DNA of 64,000 nt from Bacteroidales bacterium (lineage in GTDB: Bacteria > Bacteroidota > Bacteroidia > Bacteroidales > Muribaculaceae): assembly GCA_019415705.1 (NCBI GenBank), contig DXYS01000027.1, forward strand, positions 3,231 through 67,230, read 5' to 3'. The translations under genes and the position numbers were made by a program. Below, piece by piece: positions 1-9,800 of the stretch. Positions within the stretch are counted from its first letter, which is position 1. Every line of letters begins with the position of its first letter. The notes under the pieces were generated by a model. It was not told the DNA's origin and searched no databases. It saw only the letters and a program-made list of their open reading frames with translations.

Positions 1-66
1 GCGTTTTTTATAGGGGTAAGGTAGCTATTATAGCTAATATGGCTAACGTAGCTTTTATAATAGTAG

Positions 67-100
67 AGACGGTTGCCGCGTATTATCGCGACAACCGTCT
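67..100 (-). terminator. Hairpin terminator after nifJ
   Basis: Two 14-base arms (67-80 and 87-100) pair with one mismatch around a 6-base loop, starting about 50 bases past the nifJ stop. The arms are GC-rich (core AACCGTCT/AGACGGTT). On the minus strand a short A/T-rich stretch follows. Position and shape fit the end of the nifJ transcript. Confidence 0.6.
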
Positions 101-153
101 CAGCTATCAGATTATGTCTGCGGCGCAGCGTGTGTGCCGCAGTGTCGTGAAGA

Positions 154-3100
154 TTAATCTTCGGGCTCAACACCCCACTGCTGGCGGGCCAGACGGCGGT
201 AGTTGTTGTAACGCCAGCGGGCGTTCTCTTTGGCTGCGGCAAAGAGTTCGGCGGCTTCCTGAGGATATTGTTTCATCACTGATGCGTAACGCACTTCACC
301 CTTGAGGAAGTCCTCGAATTTGTCCCAGTCGGGCTCTTTGCTGTCGAGGGTGAATGGATTCTTGCCTTCATTCTCGAGAGCGGGGTTGTAACGCCACAGG
401 TGCCAGTAGCCGCACTCGACTGCGCGGGCCTCTTCGGCCTGTGCGTGTCCCATGCCGGCTTTGAGGCCGTGGTTGATACAGGGTGAGTAGGCGATGATGA
501 TTGACGGTCCGTCGTAAGCCTCGGCCTCGCGGATGGCCTTGAGGGTCTGAGCCTGATCGGCACCCATGGCGATCTGGGCGCAGTATACATAGCCGTATGT
601 CGAAGCAATCAGACCGAGGTCTTTTTTGCGGACACGTTTGCCGGCAGCGGCAAATTTGGCGATGGCGCCGACAGGTGTGGCTTTCGAAGCCTGACCGCCT
701 GTGTTAGAGTAAACCTCGGTGTCAAGGACGAGCACGTTGATGTTCTTGCCTGATGCGAGCACGTGGTCGAGACCGCCGAAGCCGATGTCGTAAGCGGCGC
801 CGTCACCGGCGATAATCCACTGTGAGCGTGCGGCGATATAGCCCTTGAGCTCGATGATGCCTTTGCAGATATCGCAGCCACAGGCTTCGCAGAGCGGAAC
901 GAGCTTGTCGGCGACTTCGCGTGTGACGGCGGCGTTGTCGCGGTCGGCGAGCCACTGTGCGGCGAGAGCTTTGATTTCGTCAGAGCACTTGTCGCAGCTC
1001 TGGGCAGCTGTCATAAGACCGGCAAGACGCTCGCGCATCTGCTCGGTGGCTATCTTCATGCCAAGGCCGAACTCGGCGAAGTCCTCGAAGAGCGAGTTTG
1101 CCCATGCAGGACCGTGGCCGGCGGCATTGGTTGTGTAAGGTGTCGAGGGCACAGAGCCTGAGTAGATAGACGAGCAGCCGGTGGCGTTGGCTACCATCTC
1201 GTGGTCGCCGAAGAGCTGGCTGATGAGTTTCACATAAGGAGTTTCGCCGCAGCCTGAGCATGCGCCCGAGAACTCAAAGAGCGGTGTGGCGAACTGGCTG
1301 TTCTTGGGGTTGAGTTTGATGTCAACGAGTGACTGCTTGCTGGCGACTTTGGCCACGCAGTAATCCCACTCTTTCTGTACGTCTAACTGAGTCTCGAGAG
1401 GCTTCATGGCGAGAGCTTTCACGCCCTTCTTGCCGGGGCAGACGTCAACGCAGTTGCCGCAGCCGAGACAGTCGAGCACATCGACGGCCTGAATGAAGCG
1501 CATGCCGGTGAATGTCTTGCCGATAGCAGCAATGGTGTTGTCCTCGCCGAAGGGAGCGGCTGCCATTTCTGCGCCGTCGAGTACGAAAGGACGTATTGAG
1601 GCGTGGGGGCAGACATATGCACACTTGTTACACTGGATACAGTTCTCCTCGAGCCATTCGGGAACGAAGGCTGCAACGCCGCGTTTTTCATAAGCGGCTG
1701 TGCCCTGCTGCCATGTGCCGTCGGGGATTGCCTCAAAGTCAGATACTTTGAGCAGGTCGCCGTCCTGAGCATTGATGGGACGCACGATGCGGTTGATGAA
1801 CTCGGGGTCGTTGTTGGCTGTCTGAGCGTCGTCTGCGAGCTGTGCCCAAGCCTTGTCGACGGGGAGCTGCTTGTACTCGCCGCCGCGGTCGACTGCGGCA
1901 TAGTTCTTGTCAACGACATCCTGACCTTTCTTGCCGTAGCTCTTGACGATGAATTTCTTCATCTGCTCGACTGCGAGGTCGACGGGGATAACGCCTGTGA
2001 TGCGGAAGAATGCGCTCTGGAGGATGGTGTTGGTGCGGTTGCCAAGACCGATTTCCTGAGCGATTTTGGTGGCGTTGATATAGTAGACGGTGATGTTATG
2101 CTCTGCGAAGTAGCGTTTAACCTTGTTGGGCAGGTTTTTGGCGAGTTCGTCGCCCTCCCAGATGGTGTTGAGCAGGAATGTGCCGCCGTCGCGGAGACCT
2201 CGTGTGACGTCATACATGTGGAGGTAGGCCTGTACGTGGCAAGCGACGAAATTAGGTGTGTTCACCAGATATGTCGAGCGGATGGGCTCGTCGCCGAAAC
2301 GAAGGTGTGAGCAGGTGAAACCGCCTGATTTCTTCGAGTCGTAAGCGAAGTATGCCTGACAGTATTTGTTGGTGTTGTCACCGATGATTTTGACCGAGTT
2401 TTTGTTTGCACCGACTGTGCCGTCAGCGCCGAGGCCGTAGAATTTGGCTTCGAAGATTGACTCGCCGCCAAGTGCCATCTCCTCTTTCATCGGCAGCGAT
2501 GTGAAGGTCACGTCGTCGACGATGCCCACTGTGAAGTGGTCTTTGGGCTGGGGCAGGGCGAGATTTTCGTAAACGCCGATAATCTGGGCCGGAGTGATAT
2601 CTTTAGACGCAAGACCGTAGCGTCCGCCGACGATGACGGGGGCATTCTCTTTGCCGTAGAAGCACTCTTTGACGTCGAGGTAGAGAGGCTCGCCGTTGGC
2701 GCCGGGCTCTTTTGTGCGGTCAAGCACGGCGATGCGTTTTGCCGTGGCGGGCACTGCTGCGAGGAAGTGCTTGGCCGAGAAGGGGCGGTAAAGGTGAACG
2801 GATACCAAACCTACTTTCTCGCCGTTCTTGACCATGTGGTCGATGGCTTCCTGAGCGGCCTGTGTGACAGAGCCCATGGCGATGATGACGCGGTCGGCGT
2901 CGGCTGCGCCGTAGTAGTTGAACAGGTGATACTCGCGGCCGGTGATTTTAGAAATTTCGGTCATATAGTTCTCGACAATCTCGGGCACAGCGTCATAGTG
3001 GCGGTTGCATGCCTCGCGGTGCTGGAAAAATACGTCGCCGTTCTCGGCCATGCCGCGTGCGACGGGAGCGTCGGGGGTGAGAGCACGGTTGCGGAACTCG

Positions 3101-3708
3101 GCGAGAGCCTTGCGGTCGAGCAGCGGCTCGAGGTCTTCGATGTCTAACTGCTCGATTTTCTGAATCTCGTGAGATGTGCGGAATCCGTCAAAGAAATTGA
3201 CAAAGGGCACACTCGATTTGATGGTCGAGAGATGAGCGACACCGGCAAGGTCCATGACTTCCTGCACCGACCCCTCGGCCAGCATGGCGAAACCTGTCTG
3301 ACGGACAGACATTACGTCCTGATGGTCACCGAAGATGCTCAGCGCATGTGAGGCGATTGTACGTGCTGACACATGGAAGACGGTCGGCAGTAACTCGCCG
3401 GCGATTTTATACATATTTGGAATCATCAGCAACAGACCCTGCGAGGCAGTGTAGGTCGTTGTGAGAGCACCGGCCTGAAGAGAGCCGTGCACGGCGCCGG
3501 CGGCGCCGCCTTCTGACTGCATTTCCTGAACATGGACAGTTTCGCCGAAGATGTTTTTGCGGCCGGCGGCGGCCCACTCGTCAACATATTCAGCCATTGT
3601 CGATGACGGGGTGATGGGGTAGATGGCGGCTACCTCTGAGAACATGTAGCTCACATGGGCGGCTGCCTGATTGCCATCACAAGTCAAGAATTTCTTTTCT
3701 TTACTCAT
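154..3708 (-). CDS. nifJ: Pyruvate:ferredoxin (flavodoxin) oxidoreductase, single chain
   Basis: Oxidises pyruvate with CoA to acetyl-CoA and CO2 and passes electrons to ferredoxin or flavodoxin; the main cytosolic pyruvate-degrading enzyme of anaerobes. At 1184 residues it has the usual length of the fused homodimeric enzyme. The N-terminal domain carries YPITPSSTMAEYVDEWAA, typical of the pyruvate-binding domain. Near residue 690 is a ferredoxin motif CIQCNKCAYVCPH, near 746 a second, CLGCGNCVDVCPG, and near 820 CSGCGETPY, the cluster ligand next to the thiamine diphosphate domain. GDGAAYDIGFGGLDHVL near 970 is the TPP/Mg site. The ATG is preceded by an A/T-rich leader. It is monocistronic: a hairpin follows the stop and about 170 bases separate it from the upstream gene. 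Confidence 0.97.
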   Translation of the reverse strand: MSKEKKFLTCDGNQAAAHVSYMFSEVAAIYPITPSSTMAEYVDEWAAAGRKNIFGETVHVQEMQSEGGAAGAVHGSLQAGALTTTYTASQGLLLMIPNMYKIAGELLPTVFHVSARTIASHALSIFGDHQDVMSVRQTGFAMLAEGSVQEVMDLAGVAHLSTIKSSVPFVNFFDGFRTSHEIQKIEQLDIEDLEPLLDRKALAEFRNRALTPDAPVARGMAENGDVFFQHREACNRHYDAVPEIVENYMTEISKITGREYHLFNYYGAADADRVIIAMGSVTQAAQEAIDHMVKNGEKVGLVSVHLYRPFSAKHFLAAVPATAKRIAVLDRTKEPGANGEPLYLDVKECFYGKENAPVIVGGRYGLASKDITPAQIIGVYENLALPQPKDHFTVGIVDDVTFTSLPMKEEMALGGESIFEAKFYGLGADGTVGANKNSVKIIGDNTNKYCQAYFAYDSKKSGGFTCSHLRFGDEPIRSTYLVNTPNFVACHVQAYLHMYDVTRGLRDGGTFLLNTIWEGDELAKNLPNKVKRYFAEHNITVYYINATKIAQEIGLGNRTNTILQSAFFRITGVIPVDLAVEQMKKFIVKSYGKKGQDVVDKNYAAVDRGGEYKQLPVDKAWAQLADDAQTANNDPEFINRIVRPINAQDGDLLKVSDFEAIPDGTWQQGTAAYEKRGVAAFVPEWLEENCIQCNKCAYVCPHASIRPFVLDGAEMAAAPFGEDNTIAAIGKTFTGMRFIQAVDVLDCLGCGNCVDVCPGKKGVKALAMKPLETQLDVQKEWDYCVAKVASKQSLVDIKLNPKNSQFATPLFEFSGACSGCGETPYVKLISQLFGDHEMVANATGCSSIYSGSVPSTPYTTNAAGHGPAWANSLFEDFAEFGLGMKIATEQMRERLAGLMTAAQSCDKCSDEIKALAAQWLADRDNAAVTREVADKLVPLCEACGCDICKGIIELKGYIAARSQWIIAGDGAAYDIGFGGLDHVLASGKNINVLVLDTEVYSNTGGQASKATPVGAIAKFAAAGKRVRKKDLGLIASTYGYVYCAQIAMGADQAQTLKAIREAEAYDGPSIIIAYSPCINHGLKAGMGHAQAEEARAVECGYWHLWRYNPALENEGKNPFTLDSKEPDWDKFEDFLKGEVRYASVMKQYPQEAAELFAAAKENARWRYNNYRRLARQQWGVEPED

Positions 3709-3794
3709 AATTTTGAATTAAGGTTTATTTGGACTTTTATGTTTTGACATTATGTAATTTTCCTGTCTGAAATATCATAGTTGCCAATTACGCG

Positions 3795-3802
3795 CGAAGT
3801 TA
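3795..3802 (-). promoter_or_regulatory. Possible nifJ promoter -7 box
   Basis: On the minus strand TAACTTCG differs by one base from the Bacteroidota -7 consensus TAnnTTTG, and a TTTT lies 20 bases upstream where the -33 element is expected. It would give a leader of about 80 bases. This is pattern matching only. Confidence 0.3.
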
Positions 3803-3879
3803 CAAATTTTTTGGCGACCCGTAAAACAGCGTATGCGTTTTTATCAAAATTTCACTCTCAATCTGTCAATATGACACTG

Positions 3880-4323
3880 TCATCGTCTGCGGCATGATTT
3901 TATCAGCCACGGCAGCGTCAGCCCGAGATGGGCGCAGGCGGCGAGAGCCATGACTATGCCGAGACTGTAATGCCACAGCCCGAGACCATGGATTTTAACC
4001 GGCCGGCAGAGTTTCAGAGTGCCTGTTGCAAAAACGGCTATGAAAAGTATGGCAACGGTGTATGTGGCGAAGCCGAACCAGTGTTTGTGCCGCGAAAGGC
4101 TGCGCAGAGCGTTGCTGTAAATCCATGCATGGACAGCAAGACATATTGTCATAAGGTATCCGCAACAGTAGTGTACGGCCTTGATAATCGGCCGCGGCTC
4201 TATTATGTAACCGTGAGACTTGATGTGAAGTATTATACCGGTGATGACGACGGCTGCAAAAAGCAGGGTCAGGGTTGTGTCCAAATATCTTTTCTCCCGG
4301 CGGTTTAGAACGATTGCGGTCAT
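3880..4323 (-). CDS. Four-helix membrane protein, cytochrome b-like (DUF4405-type)
   Basis: A 147-residue integral membrane protein with four hydrophobic helices (about 16-34, 47-70, 82-103, 116-141). Helix 2 has His51 and His65, and helix 4 has His118 and His132. Both pairs are 14 residues apart, the spacing used by b-type cytochromes to hold two haems across a four-helix bundle. This suggests a small quinone- or redox-partner-linked cytochrome. The resemblance to DUF4405 proteins is by overall look, not by a search. It stands alone between nifJ and gluQ, about 170 bases upstream of nifJ on the same strand and 46 bases downstream of gluQ, so it could be cotranscribed with gluQ. Electron-transfer role is inferred. 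Confidence 0.7.
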   Translation of the reverse strand: MTAIVLNRREKRYLDTTLTLLFAAVVITGIILHIKSHGYIIEPRPIIKAVHYCCGYLMTICLAVHAWIYSNALRSLSRHKHWFGFATYTVAILFIAVFATGTLKLCRPVKIHGLGLWHYSLGIVMALAACAHLGLTLPWLIKSCRRR

Positions 4324-4369
4324 TATAATATCTATAAGTTATAGTATAACAAAATGACGATTAGCTTGT

Positions 4370-5344
4370 TTAGAATAGATTGTCCGGGCAGATGATTTTT
4401 TCGGAGGCGGGGATTTTTGACAGGTCAAAAGCGGCGATAAGTTCGGCGGGGGTGGTCGGAGACCCGTCTCCGATACCGGCGATGTAGGCGATGCGGCCGA
4501 TTAGTTCACGAGAGGTAAATCGCTCGCGCAAAGAAGCCATAGATAATGAGTTGTCGCGTTTGGAAAGCCGTATGCCGTCTTTGTTGCAGATTAAAGGCAG
4601 ATGTGCGAAACGTGGCGCCGTATACCCGAGTAACTCATATATATAAATCTGCTGTGCGGCCGAGAGCAGCAGATCGGCTCCGCGCACCACTTCGCCTACG
4701 CCCATCGCAGCGTCGTCGACAACTACTGCAAGCTGGTATGCCCACGCGCCGTCGGCCCTTTGCACGATGAAATCGCCGCAGTCACGGGCGAGATTGATGC
4801 TCTGACGGCCGAAAACCGCGTCATCGAAGACTATGTCACGTTCGGGGACGTATAGACGCGTTGCGTAGGGCTTGTCTGTTTCTCGCCATGTGGTCGGCAT
4901 CTCGGGCGGTCTGCAGCGGCCGCCGTATATGACACGGCCGTCTGACTGATGGGGAGCCTGTGTGGCGAGGATGTCGGCCCGGCGGCAGCGGCAGGCATAC
5001 AGCAAGCCTTTGTCGCGCAGATATTCTAACGCCTCTGCGTAGTATGCCGAGCGACGGCTCTGGCTGTAAGGTCCGTGAGGCCCGCGGTCATCGACACCGC
5101 CTTCGTCAAAATCGAGTCCGAGCCATGCGAGGTCATCCTCAATACGGAGTGCGTGGTCGGCAGACGAGCGCTGCGGATCGAGGTCTTCGATGCGCAATAT
5201 CCACGGCGCTCGGCGACTGCGTGCGGCAAGCCATGAAATCAGAGCCGTATAAACGTTGCCGAGATGCATGCGGCCTGTGGGCGACGGCGCAAAACGCCCT
5301 GCGAGGCAGATGTCAGTTCTGTAGTTTTTTTCGTTCACGGCCAC
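4370..5344 (-). CDS. gluQ: Glutamyl-Q tRNA(Asp) synthetase
   Basis: A 324-residue homologue of the catalytic half of glutamyl-tRNA synthetase. In the known family it attaches glutamate to queuosine in the anticodon of tRNA-Asp. FAPSPTGRMHLGNVYTA near the N-terminus is the HIGH-type ATP site, LRIEDLDPQRS follows it, and SKRDNSLS replaces KMSKS near residue 270. The zinc site is visible as ACRCRR plus a later YGGRC. There is no anticodon-binding C-terminal domain, which separates GluQ from true GltX. The annotated ATG gives a short leader before RFAPSPTG, normal for the family. Confidence 0.92.
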   Translation of the reverse strand: MAVNEKNYRTDICLAGRFAPSPTGRMHLGNVYTALISWLAARSRRAPWILRIEDLDPQRSSADHALRIEDDLAWLGLDFDEGGVDDRGPHGPYSQSRRSAYYAEALEYLRDKGLLYACRCRRADILATQAPHQSDGRVIYGGRCRPPEMPTTWRETDKPYATRLYVPERDIVFDDAVFGRQSINLARDCGDFIVQRADGAWAYQLAVVVDDAAMGVGEVVRGADLLLSAAQQIYIYELLGYTAPRFAHLPLICNKDGIRLSKRDNSLSMASLRERFTSRELIGRIAYIAGIGDGSPTTPAELIAAFDLSKIPASEKIICPDNLF

Positions 5345-5494
5345 AAAATTAGTTCTTAAAGTAATTTACGGCAAAAAAACTTTATGTGGCGTGAGAGTGT
5401 TAAAAATATGTTATTTAGCATTATTTTGCAGACTATTTCCTGTTTTGACCAATATGTTGGCTGGATTGGCTATCGTCTCACTATTCATTTTAAG

Positions 5495-5502
5495 TAACTT
5501 TG
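5495..5502 (+). promoter_or_regulatory. Promoter -7 box for the RND efflux operon
   Basis: TAACTTTG is an exact match to TAnnTTTG, about 100 bases before the adaptor start and inside a 256-base A/T-rich spacer (5345-5600) between divergent gluQ and the efflux operon. The -33 region is weak. No regulator gene is adjacent and no clear operator palindrome was seen in the spacer. Confidence 0.55.
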
Positions 5503-5600
5503 CAGCGGTTTAAAAGGCTTATACAGAGAGCCGGCCAAATTATGCTAACAAACACGTAATATAATCCATACATCATAAAAGTTTAATTATCAAAGCAATC

Positions 5601-6770
5601 ATGAAGATTAATGTGCTTAACACAGCCTGTCTGACACTTGCAGCCGCTGCCACAATGACGTTTGTATCTTGCGGCGGACAACAGCAGGCCCCGCAGGCTC
5701 AGGCTCCCGCTATCGGAGTGGTGACAGTCGAGCCCACGACAAGCGAACTCAACAGCTCTTATCCTGCTACCGTAAAGGGAAAAACAGACATTGCAATCCG
5801 TCCGCAGGTGACCGGTTTCATAACAAAAGTACATGTCGACGAAGGTCAGCGTGTCCATAAAGGTCAGGTGCTTTTCACACTTGATCAAGTGCAGTTTCAG
5901 GCTGCCGTAGATCAGGCCGAGGCTGCCGTGAATGCCGCCCGTACGGCTGTCGCCACGGCAAAACTTACCGAGCAGAACAAGCGTATGCTTCTTGACAAAA
6001 ATATTATAAGCGAATATGAATGGCAGATGGCTGCCAACTCGCTCTCTCAGGCACAGGCACAACTCTCTCAGGCACAGGCGGCACTGACCACTGCCCGCAA
6101 GAATCTCGCCTATACGGTTGTCACTTCGCCCAGTGACGGCGTCGTCGGCACGATACCCAACCGTGAGGGCTCGCTTGCATCGCCTTCGTCGGCTCAGCCT
6201 CTGACTACGGTCAGTGACAACTCCGAGGTCTATGCCTACTTCTCGCTCAATGAGAAAGATATACTCGAGCTTACAGACGGCGGCAAAGCCTCGCTGGTCG
6301 AGCGTATCGCTTCAATGCCCGCTGTGAAACTCCGTCTCGCCGACGGTCAGCTTTATCCTTTAGAGGGTAAGGTGGCCACTGTGTCAGGGGTTATCGAAGG
6401 CTCAACAGGCTCAGCCAGCGTACGTGCGTTATTTGACAATCCCAACGGCATGCTCCGCTCAGGCAATACAGGCACAGTCATCATCCCCCGTACGGATGAA
6501 GATGTATTGCTTATCCCGCAGAAAGCCACTTACGAGATACAGAATCTGCGTTATGTCTATACGGTCAATGACTCCAACAAGACTGTCAGCACACCTATCG
6601 AGGTCCTTCCTCTCAACGACGGCAAGAACTTTGTCGTGACCTCAGGTCTCAAGAGCGGCGACCGCGTTGTCGTCGAAGGTGTCGGCACAAAGGTGCGCGA
6701 CGGCATAGTCATCAATCCTGTAGACAAGTCAGCCGGTAATGCAGCCGCCGCTGAAGGCGCCGCACAGTAA
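5601..6770 (+). CDS. RND efflux periplasmic adaptor lipoprotein (AcrA/MexA type)
   Basis: Membrane-fusion subunit that links the inner-membrane RND pump to the outer-membrane channel. The 389-residue protein starts with a lipoprotein signal ending in FVSC (Cys25), so it is anchored in a membrane facing the periplasm. IAIRPQVTGFITKVHVDEGQ is the first half of the lipoyl/barrel-sandwich domain, followed by a coiled-coil hairpin rich in Ala/Gln (about 100-165) and the returning half VTSPSDGVVGTI. A beta-barrel and a membrane-proximal domain complete the usual plan. It is first in a four-gene plus-strand run, 61 bases before the pump gene. Confidence 0.95.
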   Translation: MKINVLNTACLTLAAAATMTFVSCGGQQQAPQAQAPAIGVVTVEPTTSELNSSYPATVKGKTDIAIRPQVTGFITKVHVDEGQRVHKGQVLFTLDQVQFQAAVDQAEAAVNAARTAVATAKLTEQNKRMLLDKNIISEYEWQMAANSLSQAQAQLSQAQAALTTARKNLAYTVVTSPSDGVVGTIPNREGSLASPSSAQPLTTVSDNSEVYAYFSLNEKDILELTDGGKASLVERIASMPAVKLRLADGQLYPLEGKVATVSGVIEGSTGSASVRALFDNPNGMLRSGNTGTVIIPRTDEDVLLIPQKATYEIQNLRYVYTVNDSNKTVSTPIEVLPLNDGKNFVVTSGLKSGDRVVVEGVGTKVRDGIVINPVDKSAGNAAAAEGAAQ

Positions 6771-6831
6771 CAAGGCTTGTCACCTCTCCTCCATCACACT
6801 TTTTATAAAAACATCATTTTCGCATTAAGAA

Positions 6832-9800
6832 ATGAAACTCGATACTTTTATTAACAGACCTGTGCTGTCGACGGTGATTTCCATTTTCATCGTGTTGCTC
6901 GGTATCATCGGCCTCGTATCGCTGCCGGTGACCCAGTATCCTGACATCGCGCCTCCTACAATTTCGGTTACAACTACCTACACCGGCGCTAACGCACAGG
7001 CCGTGCTCAACTCTGTCATTGCCCCTCTCGAGGAGTCAATCAACGGCGCCGAGGGCATGACATATATGGAGTCGACAGCCACCAATACCGGATCGGCTAC
7101 AATCAACGTCTATTTCGAGCAGGGCTTTGACCCGGATATGGCTGCTGTCGACGTGCAGAACCGTGTCGCCAAGGCCACAAACCTGCTGCCGGCTGAAGTC
7201 ACCCGAGTCGGTGTACTGACACAGAAACGTCAGACTTCAATGCTCGTAGGTGTCGCTCTTATTGACGAGTCGGGACTCTATAACGAGGAGTTTCTCGACA
7301 ACTATATGAAAATCAATATTATTCCCGAGCTGCAGCGTGTCTCGGGCGTCGGTGACGTGATGTCGTTCGGCGCAGATTACTCGATGCGTATATGGCTCAA
7401 GCCTGATGTGATGGCTCAGTATAACCTGATGCCATCGGATATATCGGCGGTTTTGGCCGAGCAGAACATCGAGGCCGCGCCGGGTGCGTTCGGAGAGCAG
7501 GGTGACCAGTCGTTCCAGTATATCATGCGCTACAAGGGTCGTCTGACTACCCCCGAGGAGTTCGGCGACATAGTCGTGCGTGCCTATTCGACAGGTGAGA
7601 CCCTTTATCTAAAAGATGTCGCCGACATCGAGCTCGGACGTGTGACATACGGTTTCCACAACAAATCCAACGGAAGACCCGCTACCATGGCTATCGTCTT
7701 CCAGACGCCGGGCTCAAATGCCACACAAATTATCAACGACTGTCTTGCGCTTGTCGACAAACTTAAAAAGGATTTGCCTCAGGGGCTTGCGATGGATGTG
7801 CCGATGAACAACAACGAGTTCCTCTATGCGTCGATCAATAATGTAATCCATACACTCATCGAGGCTTTTATCCTTGTGTTCTTTGTGGTCTACGTTTTCC
7901 TTCAGGATTTCCGCTCGACACTTATTCCCGCCATCGCCATTCCGGTGGCACTTGTCGGTACATTCTTTGTGCTTAAACTCATCGGATTCTCACTTAATCT
8001 TATCACACTTTCGGCTCTGGTGCTTGCCATTGCGATTGTGGTCGATGACGCGATTGTGGTCGTCGAGGCCGTCCATGCCAAACTTGACGCCGGGTATCAG
8101 TCGGCGCGGCGTGCCTCTATTGACGCCATGAACGAGATTGCGGGCGCGCTTGTGTCAATTACGCTCGTCATGATGCTCGTGTTCATCCCCGTGTCATTCA
8201 TGCCCGGCACATCGGGTGTGTTCTATCAGCAGTTCGGCATCACGATGGCTGTTGCCATCGGCTTCTCGGCTGTCAACGCCCTGACGCTCTCGCCGGCGCT
8301 CTGCGCCCTCTTCCTGAAACCTCATAAATCTGAGGATAATTCTACGCTCGGCGAGCGTATGGGCAAAGCCTATGCAGCCACCGGCGAGGTGATGAAACAG
8401 CGCTACGGTCGCCGTCTCAAACTTGATCTCCACCCCGGCATCACTATGGTGCTTCTTATCGCCACCATCACTTTCATGGTGCTCGGCTGGTACGGCTTCC
8501 ACGAGCCGGTCAAAAACTTAATCGCTTGGCCTGTCGCCATCGTTGCCGTGCTCGGACTTTTCAGCAAGCGCTTCCATAAATCGTTTGAGAAAAATTTCGG
8601 TGCGATGCTTAATTGGTATAAGGGCCTTGCAAGTTTCTTTGCGGCACACAAGATAACATCATTCAGTATTGTCGCTGTCAGTGTCGGCGTGCTCGTCTGG
8701 CTTATGTCTACCACGCCTACGGCTATGGTGCCGAATGAGGATACCGGCGTCGTCTTCGCGATGGTCGACCTGCCTGCAGGCTCGTCACAGGAGCGTACGT
8801 CCGCCGTGCTCGACGAGGTCGACTCGCTTATCGCACAGGTCCCGGGTGTACGTGTCCGCCAGATGATTAACGGCTATAGCTTTATTGCCGGTCAGGGAGC
8901 TACCTACGGCACATTCATCATCAAGCTCCAGCCGTGGGACAAACGCGACCTCAGCTCCGACCAGATTATACAGCGTCTCTACGGTCTGACATCACAGGTC
9001 ACGGACGGACGTATCATGATTTTCGCTCCGCCTATGATTACCGGTTATTCGGCAACCAACGGTTTCGAGCTCAAGATGCAGGACCGCACGGGCGGCGACA
9101 TCAACGCTTTCTACGGCGTCGTGCAGGCCTTCCTCGGTCAGCTTAACGCTCAGCCTGAAATCCAGTCGGCCTACACGACCTTTAACCCGACCTTCCCGCA
9201 GTATATGGTCGATGTCGACGCCGCCAAGTGTAAACAGGCCGGCATCAGCCCGTCGACAATCCTGTCGACACTTCAGGGTTACTACGGCGGTATGTATGTG
9301 TCAAACTTCAACCGTTTCGGCAAGATTTACCGTGTCATGATGCAGGCTTCGCCCGAGGCGCGCGTGAGCCCCGAGACCCTTAACTCCATCAAGGTGCGTA
9401 ACGGCTCGGAGATGGCATCAATCAGCAACTTCGTGTCGCTCAAACGTGTCTACGGCCCTGACCTGCTCAACCGTTTCAACATGTTTACGTCAATTTCGGT
9501 TTCAGGTCAGCCTAATCCCGGCTATTCGTCAGGCGAGGCCATTGCTGCCATCAATCGTGTGGCCGCCGAGACACTGCCTCAGGGCTACGGTTTTGAATTT
9601 GCCGGTATGACGCGTGAGGAGGCCTCTACATCAGGCAATGTCACAGCCATTATCTTCGGTCTGTGTCTGCTCTTCGTCTACCTGCTTCTCTCGGCTCAGT
9701 ACGAAAGCTACCTGCTGCCGTTCGCGGTTATCCTTTCGGTACCTTTCGGTCTTATGGGAGCCTTCGTATTCGCTAAGATGTTCGGCATCAACAACAACAT

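Noticed and set aside
1603..2310. 235-codon plus-strand open frame inside nifJ
   Set aside because: Antisense to a clear, full-length pyruvate:ferredoxin oxidoreductase; its residues are Val/Gly/Asp-rich shadow translation of GC-biased codons with no domain.
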